A stretch of 64,000 nucleotides of DNA from Brevundimonas sp. (GTDB lineage Bacteria > Pseudomonadota > Alphaproteobacteria > Caulobacterales > Caulobacteraceae): contig NZ_JAUYNX010000011.1 of the NCBI RefSeq assembly GCF_030704825.1, forward strand, positions 62,001-126,000, read 5' to 3'. Positions 35,765-45,330 of the stretch are shown here, in pieces. Below the pieces are notes generated by a model that was given only the letters and a program-made list of their open reading frames with translations, ran no database searches and was not told where the DNA came from. Every line of letters begins with the position of its first letter. Within the stretch, counting starts at the first letter, position 1. A program made the translations under genes and the position numbers.

Positions 35765-36855
35765 CCGAAACGGCGACCCTCTCGCGCCTGCCAGACCTGA
35801 TCGCTCTCGCCGAGGAGGGATCGAGCGAGAAGCGCCGCGCCCTGTTGCGCGAGCTGACCGAGCATTTCTTCGGATCCTCGGCGCGCACGGCGACGGAAGA
35901 CACCCTGTACGGCGCGGTCCTCGCCAGCCTCGCCGCCGACATGGAAACCGCGGTGCGGGCCGAACTGTCGGCCCGCTTCGCCCACGCCCCGGACGCGCCC
36001 CACGCCCTGATCCGCCGCCTGGCCCACGACGAGGCCGCCGTCGCCGGCGCCGTCCTGGCGACCTCCCCGGTGCTGACCGACGAGGATCTCCTGGGCGTGG
36101 TGCGCAAGCACGGCCAGGATCATCTCCGCGCCGTTTCGGCCCGGGCGTCGGTGTCCGAGGCCGTGTCCGAGGTCATTGTCGAGCGCGGCGACGATGAGAC
36201 CCTGGGAACCCTGCTCCGCAACGACGGCGCCCGGTTGTCGCGCAAGTCTTCGGAAGCGGCGGTCGAGCGCGCGCGCTCCAACCCGGCCCTGCACGAGGCC
36301 ACGGTGTCCCGCGCCACCCTCCCCGCAGACCTGCTGAACGAGATGTATTTCGTAGTCGAGGCGCGGCTGCGGACACGCATTCTGGAACAGAACGCCCGCA
36401 TGGATCCGGCCCTGCTGGAAAGCGCCCTGGCCGCCGGACGCGCCCGCGTCGCCACCGACGACGGCGCCCTCCCCGCCGACTACGCCGAATGCCTGGCCTA
36501 TGTGGAAGAGCTGAAGGCCGCCGGCCAGCTCACGCCCCAGATGCTGGCGCGTTTCCTGCGCTCGGGCGGGACCACGTCCTTCCTGATCGCCCTGGCCCAG
36601 TTGTCGGACATCGACTTCCACACCGCCCGCCAGATCGTGGAGCGGCGCGAACTGGACGCCCTCGCCGTGGTCTGCAAGTCCGCCGACCTCGACCGCGCCC
36701 TGTTCCTGACCTACGCCGTGGTGCTGCTGAACGACGACGGCGACGCCATGGCCAAGGCCCACTCCTACGCCCGGATGTATGCCGAACTGACCCGCGAGGC
36801 CGCGCTCAGGACCCTGCGCTTCTGGCGCATGCGGCGCGGCGCGGCGGCCGCCTGA
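35761..36855 (+). CDS. DUF2336 protein, flagellar-region copy
   Basis: A 364-residue DUF2336 protein, mostly alpha-helical (LPDLIALAEEGSSEKRRALLRELTEHFF at the start; ALIRRLAHDEAAVAGAVLATSPVLTDEDLL in the middle; SDIDFHTARQIVERRELDALAVVCKSADL near the end). In Caulobacter the family is cell-cycle controlled, but its biochemical role is unknown. It starts on GTG coupled to the upstream gene. A second DUF2336 gene lies on the other strand 0.7 kb away beyond mucR. Not frameshifted. Confidence 0.88.
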   Translation: MTETATLSRLPDLIALAEEGSSEKRRALLRELTEHFFGSSARTATEDTLYGAVLASLAADMETAVRAELSARFAHAPDAPHALIRRLAHDEAAVAGAVLATSPVLTDEDLLGVVRKHGQDHLRAVSARASVSEAVSEVIVERGDDETLGTLLRNDGARLSRKSSEAAVERARSNPALHEATVSRATLPADLLNEMYFVVEARLRTRILEQNARMDPALLESALAAGRARVATDDGALPADYAECLAYVEELKAAGQLTPQMLARFLRSGGTTSFLIALAQLSDIDFHTARQIVERRELDALAVVCKSADLDRALFLTYAVVLLNDDGDAMAKAHSYARMYAELTREAALRTLRFWRMRRGAAAA

Positions 36856-36868
36856 TCCACGCAGCGAA

Positions 36869-36898
36869 ACGCCCGCCTCCGCTGCCGGAGACGGGCGT
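36869..36898. terminator. Bidirectional terminator between DUF2336 and mucR
   Basis: Positions 36869-36881 pair with 36886-36898 over a 4-base loop (CTGC), with one mismatch inside a 13-bp stem of GC-rich bases. On the minus strand TTTCG follows, so it serves the convergent mucR and DUF2336 genes. Good strength but a short T-tract. Confidence 0.7.
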
Positions 36899-36921
36899 CG
36901 GGATGTCGGAGGTCCGCGGTC

Positions 36922-37353
36922 CTACTTCTTGGCGCGACCGGCGGCGCGGGCGGGTTTGCGGCCGCCCTGGCCCAGGCCCATCTGCTTGGCCAGGTCCGAA
37001 CGCGCCTTGGCGTAGTTCGGCGCGACCATCGGATAGTCCTTCGCCAGACCCCATTTGGCCCGGTATTCCTCGGGGCTCATGTTGTATTTGGTGCGCAGGT
37101 GGCGCTTCAGCGACTTGAATTTGCGGCCGTCCTCCAGGCAGATCAGGAAGTCGGGCGTGATCGACTTGCGCACCGGCACGGCCGGTTCCTTGACCTCGGG
37201 CTCCGGTTCGACGGCGCCGGTGGAGACCTGGGTGAGGGCGGCGTGAATGCTGGAGATCAGGCCAGGCACTTCCGCCGCCTGGACATTGTTGTTGCCGACA
37301 TAGGCCGACACGATGTCCGCCGTCATCTCGAGCAGTTGAGCGTTGTCTTCCAT
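36922..37353 (-). CDS. MucR-family zinc-finger transcriptional regulator
   Basis: A 143-residue MucR/Ros-type regulator. The N-terminal helix ([30 protein letters not shown]) dimerises or oligomerises; the C-terminal zinc-finger region is [35 protein letters not shown] near residues 68-105 with Cys and His pair. MucR proteins in Caulobacter bind AT-rich DNA and control cell-cycle and surface genes. The gene has a well separated upstream gap of 166 bases with ample promoter room. In Caulobacter there are two MucR paralogues; which one this is cannot be told. Confidence 0.95.
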   Translation of the reverse strand: MEDNAQLLEMTADIVSAYVGNNNVQAAEVPGLISSIHAALTQVSTGAVEPEPEVKEPAVPVRKSITPDFLICLEDGRKFKSLKRHLRTKYNMSPEEYRAKWGLAKDYPMVAPNYAKARSDLAKQMGLGQGGRKPARAAGRAKK

Positions 37354-37519
37354 GAGCGCGTCCTCACCTTGCTGGCGTGTTTTTCGACTGAATCAGCCGT
37401 TGGCGAGGTCAATAGATTTGTTCTCTACGGAAAGCAACATCGTCCTTGTTGAACGCAACGGGGGCGGCGAACTGTTCTTGAGTTCACTATAGATTGCCGC
37501 GGCGCCGGATGTGCGGCGG

Positions 37520-38737
37520 TTAACGCCCGAAGTTTTCGGCAAGCGCGAGCATGGCCGCGCGTTCGGGAGTCGAATAATCGCCCAGCCCCTCGTCCTCGCC
37601 GTCGCGGATGGCCCGCAACAGCGCCGGCGTCAGCGCCGACGACAGCGACCAGTTCCAGTAGCGCAACACCGTCTGGGCCCGGTCGACCGCCAGCATGTCA
37701 TAGGTGATCTGCACCCGTTCCCAGGCCGGATGGGGCGAGCCGTCTTCCTCCGTCTCGGGCCGCCGCATCGAGCGCCACAGATTGGTCAGGTCGCTTTTGC
37801 CAAGCCCCGTGGCCTTGCACAGGATGGCCAGCGGCTCGCCGCCCGGGTCGCCCATGATCTTGGCCCCGGTAATCGGCTTGACGCCTGACAGATAGGCGAT
37901 CTCGGTCGCGACCTCGCGGTTCAGGCCGCGCTCGGCCGCCGCCGCCACGGCCTGTTCCAGCCCGCCGTAGGGGCTCTTCTCGATGGCCGCGCGGTTCCTC
38001 TGGCGTCGCTCGATGAACTGCAGGGCCTTGCGCGACACCGGATCCTGCCAGTTCTCGGCGGCCGCCATGGCGAAGACGTCCTCGGCCACCTCCTGCATCA
38101 CCTCGCGCGAAACCGCGAACCGCTGCAGGATGGTGCGGCGTTCCTCGGGGCCGCACCACCAGAACATCACATAGGCCCCGGACGGTCGCAGTTCCGGTCG
38201 CTTCAGCACGGGCCCGCACAGTCGCGGCTCGGACCGGCTCAGGCTGACCACGCCCTCGATCGCCGTCTGGCACAGGCGGGCCGTGGCGTTGCGCAGCACC
38301 GCCTCGATGACGTGGCTCTCCCCGAAGCTCAGCAGCGTCTCGGTGACCACCTCTGACAAGCCGCGCCGGCTGGCCATCAGGAAGCGGTGCGCCGGGGTGG
38401 TGTCCCGCGCGCACGCCACCAGGTCGGCGTCCGACAGCGAGGCGCATTGCTCGATCAGCAGAGCCGCGATCTCCGGCTCGTCGCGCAGCAGCATCCGCGC
38501 CAGGGCGTTCGGCAGTTCGGCCAGGGGCGCCAGCCGCGAGGCCACCCGACGGCGGTCCTCGGGCGAGGCCAGCCGCAGCATCTCGACCAGCAGGTCGCCG
38601 GTCACCGCCCGCTCGAACGCGTTGATCCGGCTGGCAGGCAGGGAGACGACGTCGGCCAGGCGCTTCAACAGCGCATGACGCGCGCGGAAGCCGCCTTCCG
38701 GGACGGCCTCCTCAGGGCTGGGCGCGGGCTCGGACAT
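37520..38737 (-). CDS. DUF2336 protein, second copy
   Basis: A 405-residue DUF2336 protein with only partial similarity to the other copy (ALLKRLADVVSLPASRINAFERAVTGDLLVEMLRLASPEDRRRVASRLAPLAELPNALARMLLRDEPEIAALLIEQCASLSDADLV). The body is helical and Leu/Arg-rich with no membrane helices. A TTAACC half-site sits about 28 bases upstream of the start. Both copies flank mucR. Function unknown; I cannot tell whether both are CtrA-regulated. Confidence 0.85.
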   Translation of the reverse strand: MSEPAPSPEEAVPEGGFRARHALLKRLADVVSLPASRINAFERAVTGDLLVEMLRLASPEDRRRVASRLAPLAELPNALARMLLRDEPEIAALLIEQCASLSDADLVACARDTTPAHRFLMASRRGLSEVVTETLLSFGESHVIEAVLRNATARLCQTAIEGVVSLSRSEPRLCGPVLKRPELRPSGAYVMFWWCGPEERRTILQRFAVSREVMQEVAEDVFAMAAAENWQDPVSRKALQFIERRQRNRAAIEKSPYGGLEQAVAAAAERGLNREVATEIAYLSGVKPITGAKIMGDPGGEPLAILCKATGLGKSDLTNLWRSMRRPETEEDGSPHPAWERVQITYDMLAVDRAQTVLRYWNWSLSSALTPALLRAIRDGEDEGLGDYSTPERAAMLALAENFGR

Positions 38738-38781
38738 GTCGCGCGAATCGTAAGGCCGCGCGGGTTAACCGGCTGTGACGG

Positions 38782-39762
38782 TTACAACCCCTCGAACAGG
38801 GCCGTCGACAGGTAACGCTCAGCGAAGCTGGGGATGATGGCGACGATGGTCTTGCCGGCGTTCTCGTCGAGCGCCGCCTGGCGGAAGGCCGCGACCAGGG
38901 CGGCCCCCGACGAGATCCCGACTGGAATCCCCTCCACCCGCGCGGCCTTGCGGGCCATGTCGAAGGCGTCCTCGTTGGACACCTGTTCGACCCCGTCGAT
39001 GACCGAACGGTCGACGATCGAGGGGATGAAGCCCGCGCCGATGCCCTGGATCTTGTGCGGTCCGGGCTCGCCGCCGGACAGCACCGGCGACGCCGTCGGC
39101 TCCACCGCGATCATGCGCAGCGAAGGCTTCCTCGCCTTCAGCACCTGTCCCACCCCGGTGATGGTCCCGCCCGTGCCGACGCCCGAGACGACGATGTCGA
39201 CCGCCCCCGCCGTGTCGTTCCAGATCTCCTCGGCGGTCGAGACCCGGTGAATGGCCGGGTTGGCGGGATTGTCGAACTGGGCCGGAATGACCGCGCCGGG
39301 GGTCTGCTCCTTCAGCTCCATGGCCTTGGCGATGGCCCCCTTCATCCCCTTCTCGGCCGGGGTCAGCACCAGTTCGGCCCCCAGCAGGGCCAGCATCTTG
39401 CGCCGCTCCAGCGACATGCTCTCTGGCATGACCAGGATCAGCCGATAGCCCTTGGCCGCCGCCACGAAGGCCAGGGCGATGCCGGTGTTGCCGCTGGTCG
39501 GCTCGATCAGCACGGTCTCGGGCCCGATATGCCCCGCCTGCTCCAGCGCCTCGATCATGGCCACCCCGATGCGGTCCTTGACCGAGGCCATCGGGTTGAA
39601 GAACTCCAGCTTGGCCAGGACGGTCGCCTTCGGCTTCATCCCGGCCGACAGCCGCGGCAGGCCGACGACCGGCGTGTCCCCGATGGTGTCGAGGATGGAC
39701 GGATAGACCTTCCCGCGACCGGCCTTAAGATGGCGGGACGCGTCGTAGGGGGCGTCGGACAT
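38782..39762 (-). CDS. cysK: Cysteine synthase A
   Basis: A 326-residue O-acetylserine sulfhydrylase that makes cysteine from O-acetylserine and sulfide. The PLP-lysine is in [12 protein letters not shown] near residue 57, the substrate-binding TSGNTG near residue 85, and [10 protein letters not shown] near residue 190. It has a Shine-Dalgarno GGAGACTCCC close upstream, which selects the internal Met over the longer frame. It precedes the flagellar gene fliI in divergent orientation, about 165 bases away. Confidence 0.95.
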   Translation of the reverse strand: MSDAPYDASRHLKAGRGKVYPSILDTIGDTPVVGLPRLSAGMKPKATVLAKLEFFNPMASVKDRIGVAMIEALEQAGHIGPETVLIEPTSGNTGIALAFVAAAKGYRLILVMPESMSLERRKMLALLGAELVLTPAEKGMKGAIAKAMELKEQTPGAVIPAQFDNPANPAIHRVSTAEEIWNDTAGAVDIVVSGVGTGGTITGVGQVLKARKPSLRMIAVEPTASPVLSGGEPGPHKIQGIGAGFIPSIVDRSVIDGVEQVSNEDAFDMARKAARVEGIPVGISSGAALVAAFRQAALDENAGKTIVAIIPSFAERYLSTALFEGL

Positions 39763-39880
39763 GGGAGTCTCCGTCGGTTGGGCGCGAAAGAGATAGTCGC
39801 TGCGGAGCCATCCGCAAACTGCGGATTCCCGACCCTGAGCGTCGTTCACATGATCGCCCGCCCTTGCCCTTCACCCCCCA

Positions 39881-39887
39881 TTAACCA
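39881..39887 (+). promoter_or_regulatory. CtrA half-site upstream of fliI
   Basis: TTAACCA lies 40 bases before the fliI TTG start. It matches half of the CtrA recognition sequence; fliI is CtrA-controlled in Caulobacter. A full TTAA-N7-TTAA pair is not seen, so this is weak evidence. Confidence 0.3.
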
Positions 39888-39926
39888 CGATGCCGCATCC
39901 CTGATCCCCTGTTCCGGGGCCTTCAC

Positions 39927-41267
39927 TTGCGCAATCTCGCCGCCGCCGTCGAAGCGATCGACCCCCTGGTCGTGACCGGCAAGGTCGCGGGCGTGAACGG
40001 CCTGCTGATCGAGTCCCGGGGCGGCCTGTCGCGCCTCGCCGTCGGGGCCCGGGCCGAGATCGAGCGCCGTCACCTGTCCCCCCTGCCCGCCGAGGTCGTC
40101 GGCTTTCGCGACGCCAAGGCCCTGCTGATGCCGTTCGGCCCGGTCGAGGGCGTCGCCCCCGGGGCCGACATCCGCATCGTCTCCTCCGCCGCCAGCGTGC
40201 GTCCGACCACCGCCTGGCTGGGCCGGATCATCGACGCCTTCGGCCAGCCGATCGACGGCAAGGGGCCGTTGCCCGTCGGCCCCGCCGCCTATCCCCTGCG
40301 CGCCCCCCCGCCCCCGGCCCATTCGCGCGGGCGCGTCGGCGAGCGGCTCGACCTGGGCGTCCGCGCCATGGACGTCTTCACCACCACCTGCCGCGGCCAG
40401 CGCCTCGGCATCTTCGCCGGCTCGGGCGTCGGCAAGTCGGTGCTGCTGTCCATGCTGGCGCGTCAAGCCACCTGCGACGTGGTCGTGGTCGGCTTGATCG
40501 GCGAACGGGGCCGGGAGGTGCGCGAGTTCATCGAGGAGACGCTGGGCGAAGAGGGCCTGCGCCGCGCCATCGTGGTCGTGGCCACTTCGGACGAACCGGC
40601 CCTGAAGCGCCGGCAGGCCGCCTATATGACCATGGCGATCAGCGAATACCTGCGCGATCAGGACCTCGAGGTCCTGTGCCTGATGGACTCGGTGACCCGC
40701 TTCGCCATGGCCCAGCGCGAGATCGGCCTGGCCGCGGGCGAGCCGCCGACGACCAAGGGCTACACCCCCACCGTCTTCACCGAACTGCCCAAGCTGCTGG
40801 AGCGCGCCGGGCCTGGCCCCGTCCGGCCCGACGGCACCACGGCCGGCCCGATCACCGCCATGTTCACCGTCCTGGTCGACGGCGGCGACCATGACGAGCC
40901 CATCGCCGACGCCGTGCGAGGCATCCTCGACGGCCACATCGTCATGGATCGCAAGATCGCCGAGCGCGGCCGCTTCCCCGCCATCGACGTGCTAAAGTCC
41001 GTCAGTCGCACCCTGCCCGCCTGCCAGACCCCGCCCGAGCGCGAACTGAATCGCCGCGCCCGCCAGTGCCTGTCGGCCTACGGCAATATGGAAGAGCTGA
41101 TCCGCATCGGCGCCTATCGCGCCGGGGCCGACCCCATCGTCGACCGCGCCATCGCCCTGAACCCGGCGCTGGAGGCCTTTCTGGGCCAGGACAAGGACGA
41201 TCACACCGGTCTTTCCGATTCCTTTACCCGGCTGGAAGCAATTCTGAACCAGGGGATGGTTCAGTGA
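39927..41267 (+). CDS. fliI: Flagellar export ATPase FliI
   Basis: A 446-residue F1-ATPase-like enzyme that powers the flagellar type III export apparatus. Walker A is GSGVGKS near residue 165; the Walker B region is [33 protein letters not shown] near residue 250. TTG start, with a half CtrA site upstream. It is followed after 25 bases by fliJ, the usual partner. The family assignment is certain; the flagellar rather than T3SS version is shown by the adjacent fliJ and CtrA site. Confidence 0.96.
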   Translation: MRNLAAAVEAIDPLVVTGKVAGVNGLLIESRGGLSRLAVGARAEIERRHLSPLPAEVVGFRDAKALLMPFGPVEGVAPGADIRIVSSAASVRPTTAWLGRIIDAFGQPIDGKGPLPVGPAAYPLRAPPPPAHSRGRVGERLDLGVRAMDVFTTTCRGQRLGIFAGSGVGKSVLLSMLARQATCDVVVVGLIGERGREVREFIEETLGEEGLRRAIVVVATSDEPALKRRQAAYMTMAISEYLRDQDLEVLCLMDSVTRFAMAQREIGLAAGEPPTTKGYTPTVFTELPKLLERAGPGPVRPDGTTAGPITAMFTVLVDGGDHDEPIADAVRGILDGHIVMDRKIAERGRFPAIDVLKSVSRTLPACQTPPERELNRRARQCLSAYGNMEELIRIGAYRAGADPIVDRAIALNPALEAFLGQDKDDHTGLSDSFTRLEAILNQGMVQ

Positions 41268-41292
41268 CCCCGACTGTCTGGAGCGCGTACCG

Positions 41293-41703
41293 ATGAGCAA
41301 CTGGGCCCAATCGCTGATCCGGATCTCCAGCTACGAGGTCGAGACGCTGCAGAAGCGTCTGGCCGAGATCACCGCCCGTCGGGCCTCCGCCGAAATGCGC
41401 ATCGCCGTGCTCGAGGCCGAGGCCGAGATCGAACAGGCGCGCGCCCGCGATGACGCCGAAGCCGCCATGCTGCTGCAGGCCTATCTGAACGGCTGGAAGC
41501 TGCGCAAGGGCGCGGCCGAGGCCGACGTCGTCGTCATCGACGCCGAGGAGGAAGGCGCCCGCGACGCCCTGTCCGGCGCCTTCGAGGAACTGAAGAAGTT
41601 CGAACACGTCGCCGAAATGACCCGCCTCAACGCCATGATCGCCGCCGGCAAGCGCGAGACGGCGGCCTTCGACGAACTGGGGCTGAGGCGCCGTGCGGGC
41701 TGA
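41293..41703 (+). CDS. fliJ: Flagellar export protein FliJ-like
   Basis: A 136-residue, highly charged coiled-coil protein (SYEVETLQKRLAEITARRASAEMRIAVLEAEAEIEQARARDDAEA). FliJ stimulates the FliI ATPase and escorts substrates. The sequence is poorly conserved, so the call rests on size, coiled-coil character and position directly after fliI. It overlaps the start of the following xylanase by 11 bases, which is unusual for flagellar clusters. Confidence 0.85.
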   Translation: MSNWAQSLIRISSYEVETLQKRLAEITARRASAEMRIAVLEAEAEIEQARARDDAEAAMLLQAYLNGWKLRKGAAEADVVVIDAEEEGARDALSGAFEELKKFEHVAEMTRLNAMIAAGKRETAAFDELGLRRRAG

Positions 41704-42784
41704 TCCGCCCGGACTGAACCGCCGCGCCCTTCTCGCCGCCCCCATCGCGCTGGCCGCCTGCGAGCGCTTCGCCTCCGCCCGGACACCGGCAGGTCCGCTG
41801 GCGCCTCCGCTGAAATCCCTCGCACCCTTCCCCATCGGCGCCACCGGCATGACCTGGCAGCTGGATCAGCCCGCCTGGGTGGAACAGATCCTGCGCCATT
41901 GCTCGCAGCTGACTCCCGAGTGGGAGCAGAAGATGGAGCGGACCCTCGGCCCCGGCTTCAGCTACGATTTCGAACCCGCCGACCGGATCGTCGCCTTCGC
42001 CCGCGACAATGGCCTGCGCGTCCACGGCCATACACTGATCTGGTATTCCCAGGGGGCGGAGGTCTTCGACGACGCCACCGTACCCCGCGCCCGCTTCGCC
42101 GCCGAATACGACCGGTACATCTCCACCTTCGTCGGCCGCTATCGTGGACGGATGGCCGGCTGGGACGTCGTCAACGAGCCGGTGGCCGAGGACGGCGACG
42201 GCCTGCGCGAATGCCACTGGAGCCGGGCGCTCGGCATGGACGGCTACATGGTCCGCGCCTTCGAACAGGCGAAGGCCGCCGATCCCGACGCAGTCCTGTT
42301 CCTCAACGAATACAATCTCGAGAACATCCCCCGAAAGGGCGCGACCTTCCTGCGTCTGGTCGAGCGCCTGCTGAAGCTCGGCGCCCCCATCGGCGGCATC
42401 GGGACCCAGTCCCACCTCGACATCGAGATTCCGGCCGGCCAGATCACGGCCTTCATGCGCGACGCGGCCTCGCTCGGCCTGCCCATCCACGTGTCCGAGC
42501 TCGACTTCCCGATGCAGCGCGACGGCGGCAGGATGCCCGACCTCCGTTCCATGGCCGAAAAGCGCGCCCAGCAGGTCGCTCGCGTCGGCGAATTGGCCGA
42601 GGCCTTCATGGCCCTGCCCGAGACCCAGCGCTACGCCTTCACCACCTGGGGCCTGCGCGACCCCGACAGCTGGCTGGTCCGGGCCGAGGGCAAGAACCAT
42701 CCCGACGAGAGCGCCCTGCTGCTCGACGCCGCCGGCCGCCCCAATCCGGCGTATCAGGCCGTGGCGGCGGCGTTCGCCCGCTAG
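41693..42784 (+). CDS. GH10 endo-xylanase-like exported protein
   Basis: A 363-residue glycoside hydrolase family 10 enzyme, which cuts beta-1,4-xylan. The acid/base Glu is E162 in WDVVNEP and the nucleophile E269 in HVSELDFP; HGHTLIWYSQ near residue 109 is also conserved. The N-terminus (NRRALLAAPIALAAC) looks Tat-like with a lipobox, so it would be exported and lipidated. It starts on GTG inside the 3' end of fliJ and its stop overlaps that of the convergent CinA gene in a CTAG sequence. Free-living Caulobacterales often degrade xylan. Confidence 0.9.
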   Translation: MRADPPGLNRRALLAAPIALAACERFASARTPAGPLAPPLKSLAPFPIGATGMTWQLDQPAWVEQILRHCSQLTPEWEQKMERTLGPGFSYDFEPADRIVAFARDNGLRVHGHTLIWYSQGAEVFDDATVPRARFAAEYDRYISTFVGRYRGRMAGWDVVNEPVAEDGDGLRECHWSRALGMDGYMVRAFEQAKAADPDAVLFLNEYNLENIPRKGATFLRLVERLLKLGAPIGGIGTQSHLDIEIPAGQITAFMRDAASLGLPIHVSELDFPMQRDGGRMPDLRSMAEKRAQQVARVGELAEAFMALPETQRYAFTTWGLRDPDSWLVRAEGKNHPDESALLLDAAGRPNPAYQAVAAAFAR

Positions 42785-43533
42785 ATCAGGACCGCCGCGA
42801 CCCCCGCCTTCGCCAGTTCGGCCAGCAATTCCTCGACCGCCGCCTCCACCCTGGCCGCGTCCCGCCCCCGCATGACCAGATTCGTCCCCATCTCGTCGAC
42901 CGAGCCGTGGCCGAACGGATAGCTGCCGAAACTGATCTCGCGATCGGCCCGCGCCGCCGCCGTCAGAATGTCCGCGATCGCCCCCTCGCCCACGCCGGTG
43001 ACCCGGATCGTCCGGGCCTGCACCACCGCCCCGGTGCGCAGCCGCGGCGCCACATCCTCCAGCATGGCCGTCATTATCTTCGGCACGCCGGCCATGACGA
43101 AGACATTGCCGATCTGGAAGCCCGGCGCGTCGGTCACCGGATTGGCGATCAGCGTCCCGCCCTCCGGAATCCTCGCCATCCGCCGCCGCGCCGCGTTGAA
43201 GTCGTCGCCATAGCGCCGCGCCAGGATCGCCAGCGCCTCGGGATGCTCGGGCAGGGCCACGCCGAAGGCCGTCGCCACCGCATCGGCGGTGATGTCGTCA
43301 TGCGTCGGTCCGATGCCGCCGGTGGTGAAGACATAGTCATGCGCCGCGCGCAGGGCGTTCAGACTGTCGACGATCTGCGCCTTGCGATCGCCGATCGTCC
43401 GCGCCTCCAGCAGGTCGATCCCCAGCGCCGCCAGGAACCGGGCGATGGTGTTCAGGTTCGTATCCTGTGTCCGGCCGGACAGGACCTCGTCGCCGATGAT
43501 CAGGACGGCGGCGGTGGGCGGAGCTTCGTTCAT
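42781..43533 (-). CDS. CinA-like molybdopterin-binding domain protein
   Basis: A 250-residue protein resembling the N-terminal COG1058 domain of CinA. The GGIGPTHDD motif near residue 72 and VLIIGDEVLSGRTQDTN near the start are diagnostic. The C-terminal deamidase domain of full CinA is absent, which is normal for this subgroup. Related proteins act as FAD/ADP-ribose pyrophosphatases; this one's role is unproven. Convergent with the xylanase gene, sharing the stop. Confidence 0.87.
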   Translation of the reverse strand: MNEAPPTAAVLIIGDEVLSGRTQDTNLNTIARFLAALGIDLLEARTIGDRKAQIVDSLNALRAAHDYVFTTGGIGPTHDDITADAVATAFGVALPEHPEALAILARRYGDDFNAARRRMARIPEGGTLIANPVTDAPGFQIGNVFVMAGVPKIMTAMLEDVAPRLRTGAVVQARTIRVTGVGEGAIADILTAAARADREISFGSYPFGHGSVDEMGTNLVMRGRDAARVEAAVEELLAELAKAGVAAVLI

Positions 43534-43661
43534 GCCCGATCTTTAGCCCATCCCACCCACGGCCCGAAGTCGGCGCGTCGGCGCCGCGGGCGCCTCAACC
43601 CGGCCTTGAGGTTTGTGCTATACTCTCCCACCTGAGACGCGTCCCCCGAAAGCCCCGCCTG

Positions 43662-44486
43662 ATGTACGAGACCCCCGAACTGGACGACGACGCCTTCGTC
43701 CGCACCCACGAGATTCGTGTCCACGAAGGCGAGGAAGCCTGGGAGGGCATGCGCGCCGCCGGCCGACTGGTGGGTCAGGCCCTGGACATGATCACCCCCT
43801 TCGTGGTTCCCGGCGTGACCACGGGCGAGATCGACGACCGCGTCCGCGAATTCACCCTCGACCACGGCGCCCTGCCCGCCTGCCTCGGCTACAAGGGCTA
43901 TGAGAAGACGGTCTGCACCTCGATCAACCACGTCGTCTGCCACGGCATTCCCGGCGACCGGGTGCTCAAGGACGGCGACATCGTCAACATCGACCACACC
44001 GTCATCGTCGACGGCTGGCACGGCGACTCCAGCCGCATGTATCCAGTGGGCGAGATCAACGCCCGCGCCCGCAAGCTGATCGACGTCACCTATGACTCGC
44101 TCGAGGCCGGGCTCGCCGTCATCAGGCCGGGCGCCACCTTCGGCGACATCGGCTACGCCATCCAGCAGGTGGTCGAGGCCAACCGCATGTCGGTGGTGCG
44201 CGACTTCTGCGGCCACGGCATCGGCCGGCTGTTTCACGACAGCCCCAACGTCCTGCACTACGGCCGCCGCGGCGAAGGCGCGACGCTCAAACAGGGCATG
44301 TTCTTCACCGTCGAGCCGATGGTGAACCTGGGCAAGCCGCACGTGAAGGTCCTGTCCGACGGCTGGACCGCCGTGACCCGCGACAAGTCCCTTTCGGCCC
44401 AGTGCGAGCACACCTGCGGCGTCACAGAGACGGGCGTCGAGCTGTTCAGCGCCAGCCCGGCGGGCATTTTCCGGCCGAGATTCTAG
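43662..44486 (+). CDS. map: Methionine aminopeptidase, type I
   Basis: A 274-residue metallopeptidase that removes the initiator Met. The metal-ligand Asp residues are in NIDHTVIVDGWHGDSSRMY near residue 108, His in DFCGHGIGRLFHD near residue 185, and Glu in FFTVEPMVNLG near residue 218, with the second Glu near the end of QCEHTCGVTETGVELFS. Upstream there is only a weak -10-like TATACT at 43619-43624 with no proper -35. Followed by radC after 70 bases, transcribed in the same direction. Confidence 0.97.
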   Translation: MYETPELDDDAFVRTHEIRVHEGEEAWEGMRAAGRLVGQALDMITPFVVPGVTTGEIDDRVREFTLDHGALPACLGYKGYEKTVCTSINHVVCHGIPGDRVLKDGDIVNIDHTVIVDGWHGDSSRMYPVGEINARARKLIDVTYDSLEAGLAVIRPGATFGDIGYAIQQVVEANRMSVVRDFCGHGIGRLFHDSPNVLHYGRRGEGATLKQGMFFTVEPMVNLGKPHVKVLSDGWTAVTRDKSLSAQCEHTCGVTETGVELFSASPAGIFRPRF

Positions 44487-44556
44487 GCTCTCCGCCCGCC
44501 ACTGGACGTTCGCCTTCTGTTCTGACATCAATCGTCCGATTGAGCCGGAGGCCGCG

Positions 44557-45330
44557 ATGTCCAGCGTGCTGCCCTTTCCGATCCCGCCCTCCCGGACGCC
44601 CGGCGCGGCCCCCGAGCCGCCGCGCGCGCCCAGACCCCACCACGCCGGGCACCGCGAACGACTCCGCGAGCGCGCGCGGGGCGCGGGCCTTCCCAACCTG
44701 CCGGACTACGAACTGCTGGAGCTGTTCCTGTTCCGCAGCCAGCCCCAGGGCGACGTCAAGCCGGTCGCCAAGGCCCTGCTGGCCCGGTTCGGCTCCCTGG
44801 CGGCGGTGCTGGCGGCCCCGGTTGAGGACCTGGTCACCGTCAGGGCCGAAGACGTGCGAGGCCGGGTGAAGGGCGTCGGGGCGGAGACGGCGCTGGACCT
44901 CGCCGCCCTGCACGAGGTGGCCCGTCGCGTCGTGAAGGAAGAGGCCGGCAAGCGCACCGTCATCTCGTCGTGGACCGCCCTGGTCGCCTATGTCCGCATG
45001 AGCCTGCAGCACGAAGGCCGCGAGCAGTTCCGGGTCCTGTATCTCGACAACCGCAACCAGCTGATCCTCGACGAAATCCAGAATCGCGGCACCGTCGACC
45101 ATGCCCCGGTCTATCCGCGCGAGGTGGTGCGTCGGGCGCTGGAGCTGTCGGCCAAATCGATGATCATCGTCCACAACCACCCGTCCGGCGATCCGACCCC
45201 GTCCCGGCCCGACATCGAGATGACCCGACAGGTGATCGAGGCCGCCCGCGCGTTGGGCGTCGACGTCCACGACCACCTGATCGTCGGCCGCGAGGGCGTA
45301 GCCAGCTTCAAGCAATTGGGATTGATGTGA
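44557..45330 (+). CDS. radC: RadC-family JAB protein
   Basis: A 257-residue RadC protein. The UPF0758 N-terminal HhH region (GHRERLRERARGAGLPNLPDYELLELFLF) is followed by the JAB domain with zinc motif HNHPSGDPTPSRPD near residue 207. Despite the name its DNA-repair role is doubtful; RadC proteins often occur with mobile DNA. This copy lies between map and a GNAT gene, not beside the GTA cluster. Its stop overlaps the next start. Confidence 0.93.
   Translation: MSSVLPFPIPPSRTPGAAPEPPRAPRPHHAGHRERLRERARGAGLPNLPDYELLELFLFRSQPQGDVKPVAKALLARFGSLAAVLAAPVEDLVTVRAEDVRGRVKGVGAETALDLAALHEVARRVVKEEAGKRTVISSWTALVAYVRMSLQHEGREQFRVLYLDNRNQLILDEIQNRGTVDHAPVYPREVVRRALELSAKSMIIVHNHPSGDPTPSRPDIEMTRQVIEAARALGVDVHDHLIVGREGVASFKQLGLM

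Noticed and set aside
43605..43624. Promoter of map
   Set aside because: TATACT is a fair -10, but the nearest TTGAGG lies only 7 bases upstream, so no valid -35 pair.
44557..45330. RadC as part of a mobile element
   Set aside because: RadC is often in mobile DNA, but this copy is embedded between housekeeping genes with overlapping starts and no element borders.
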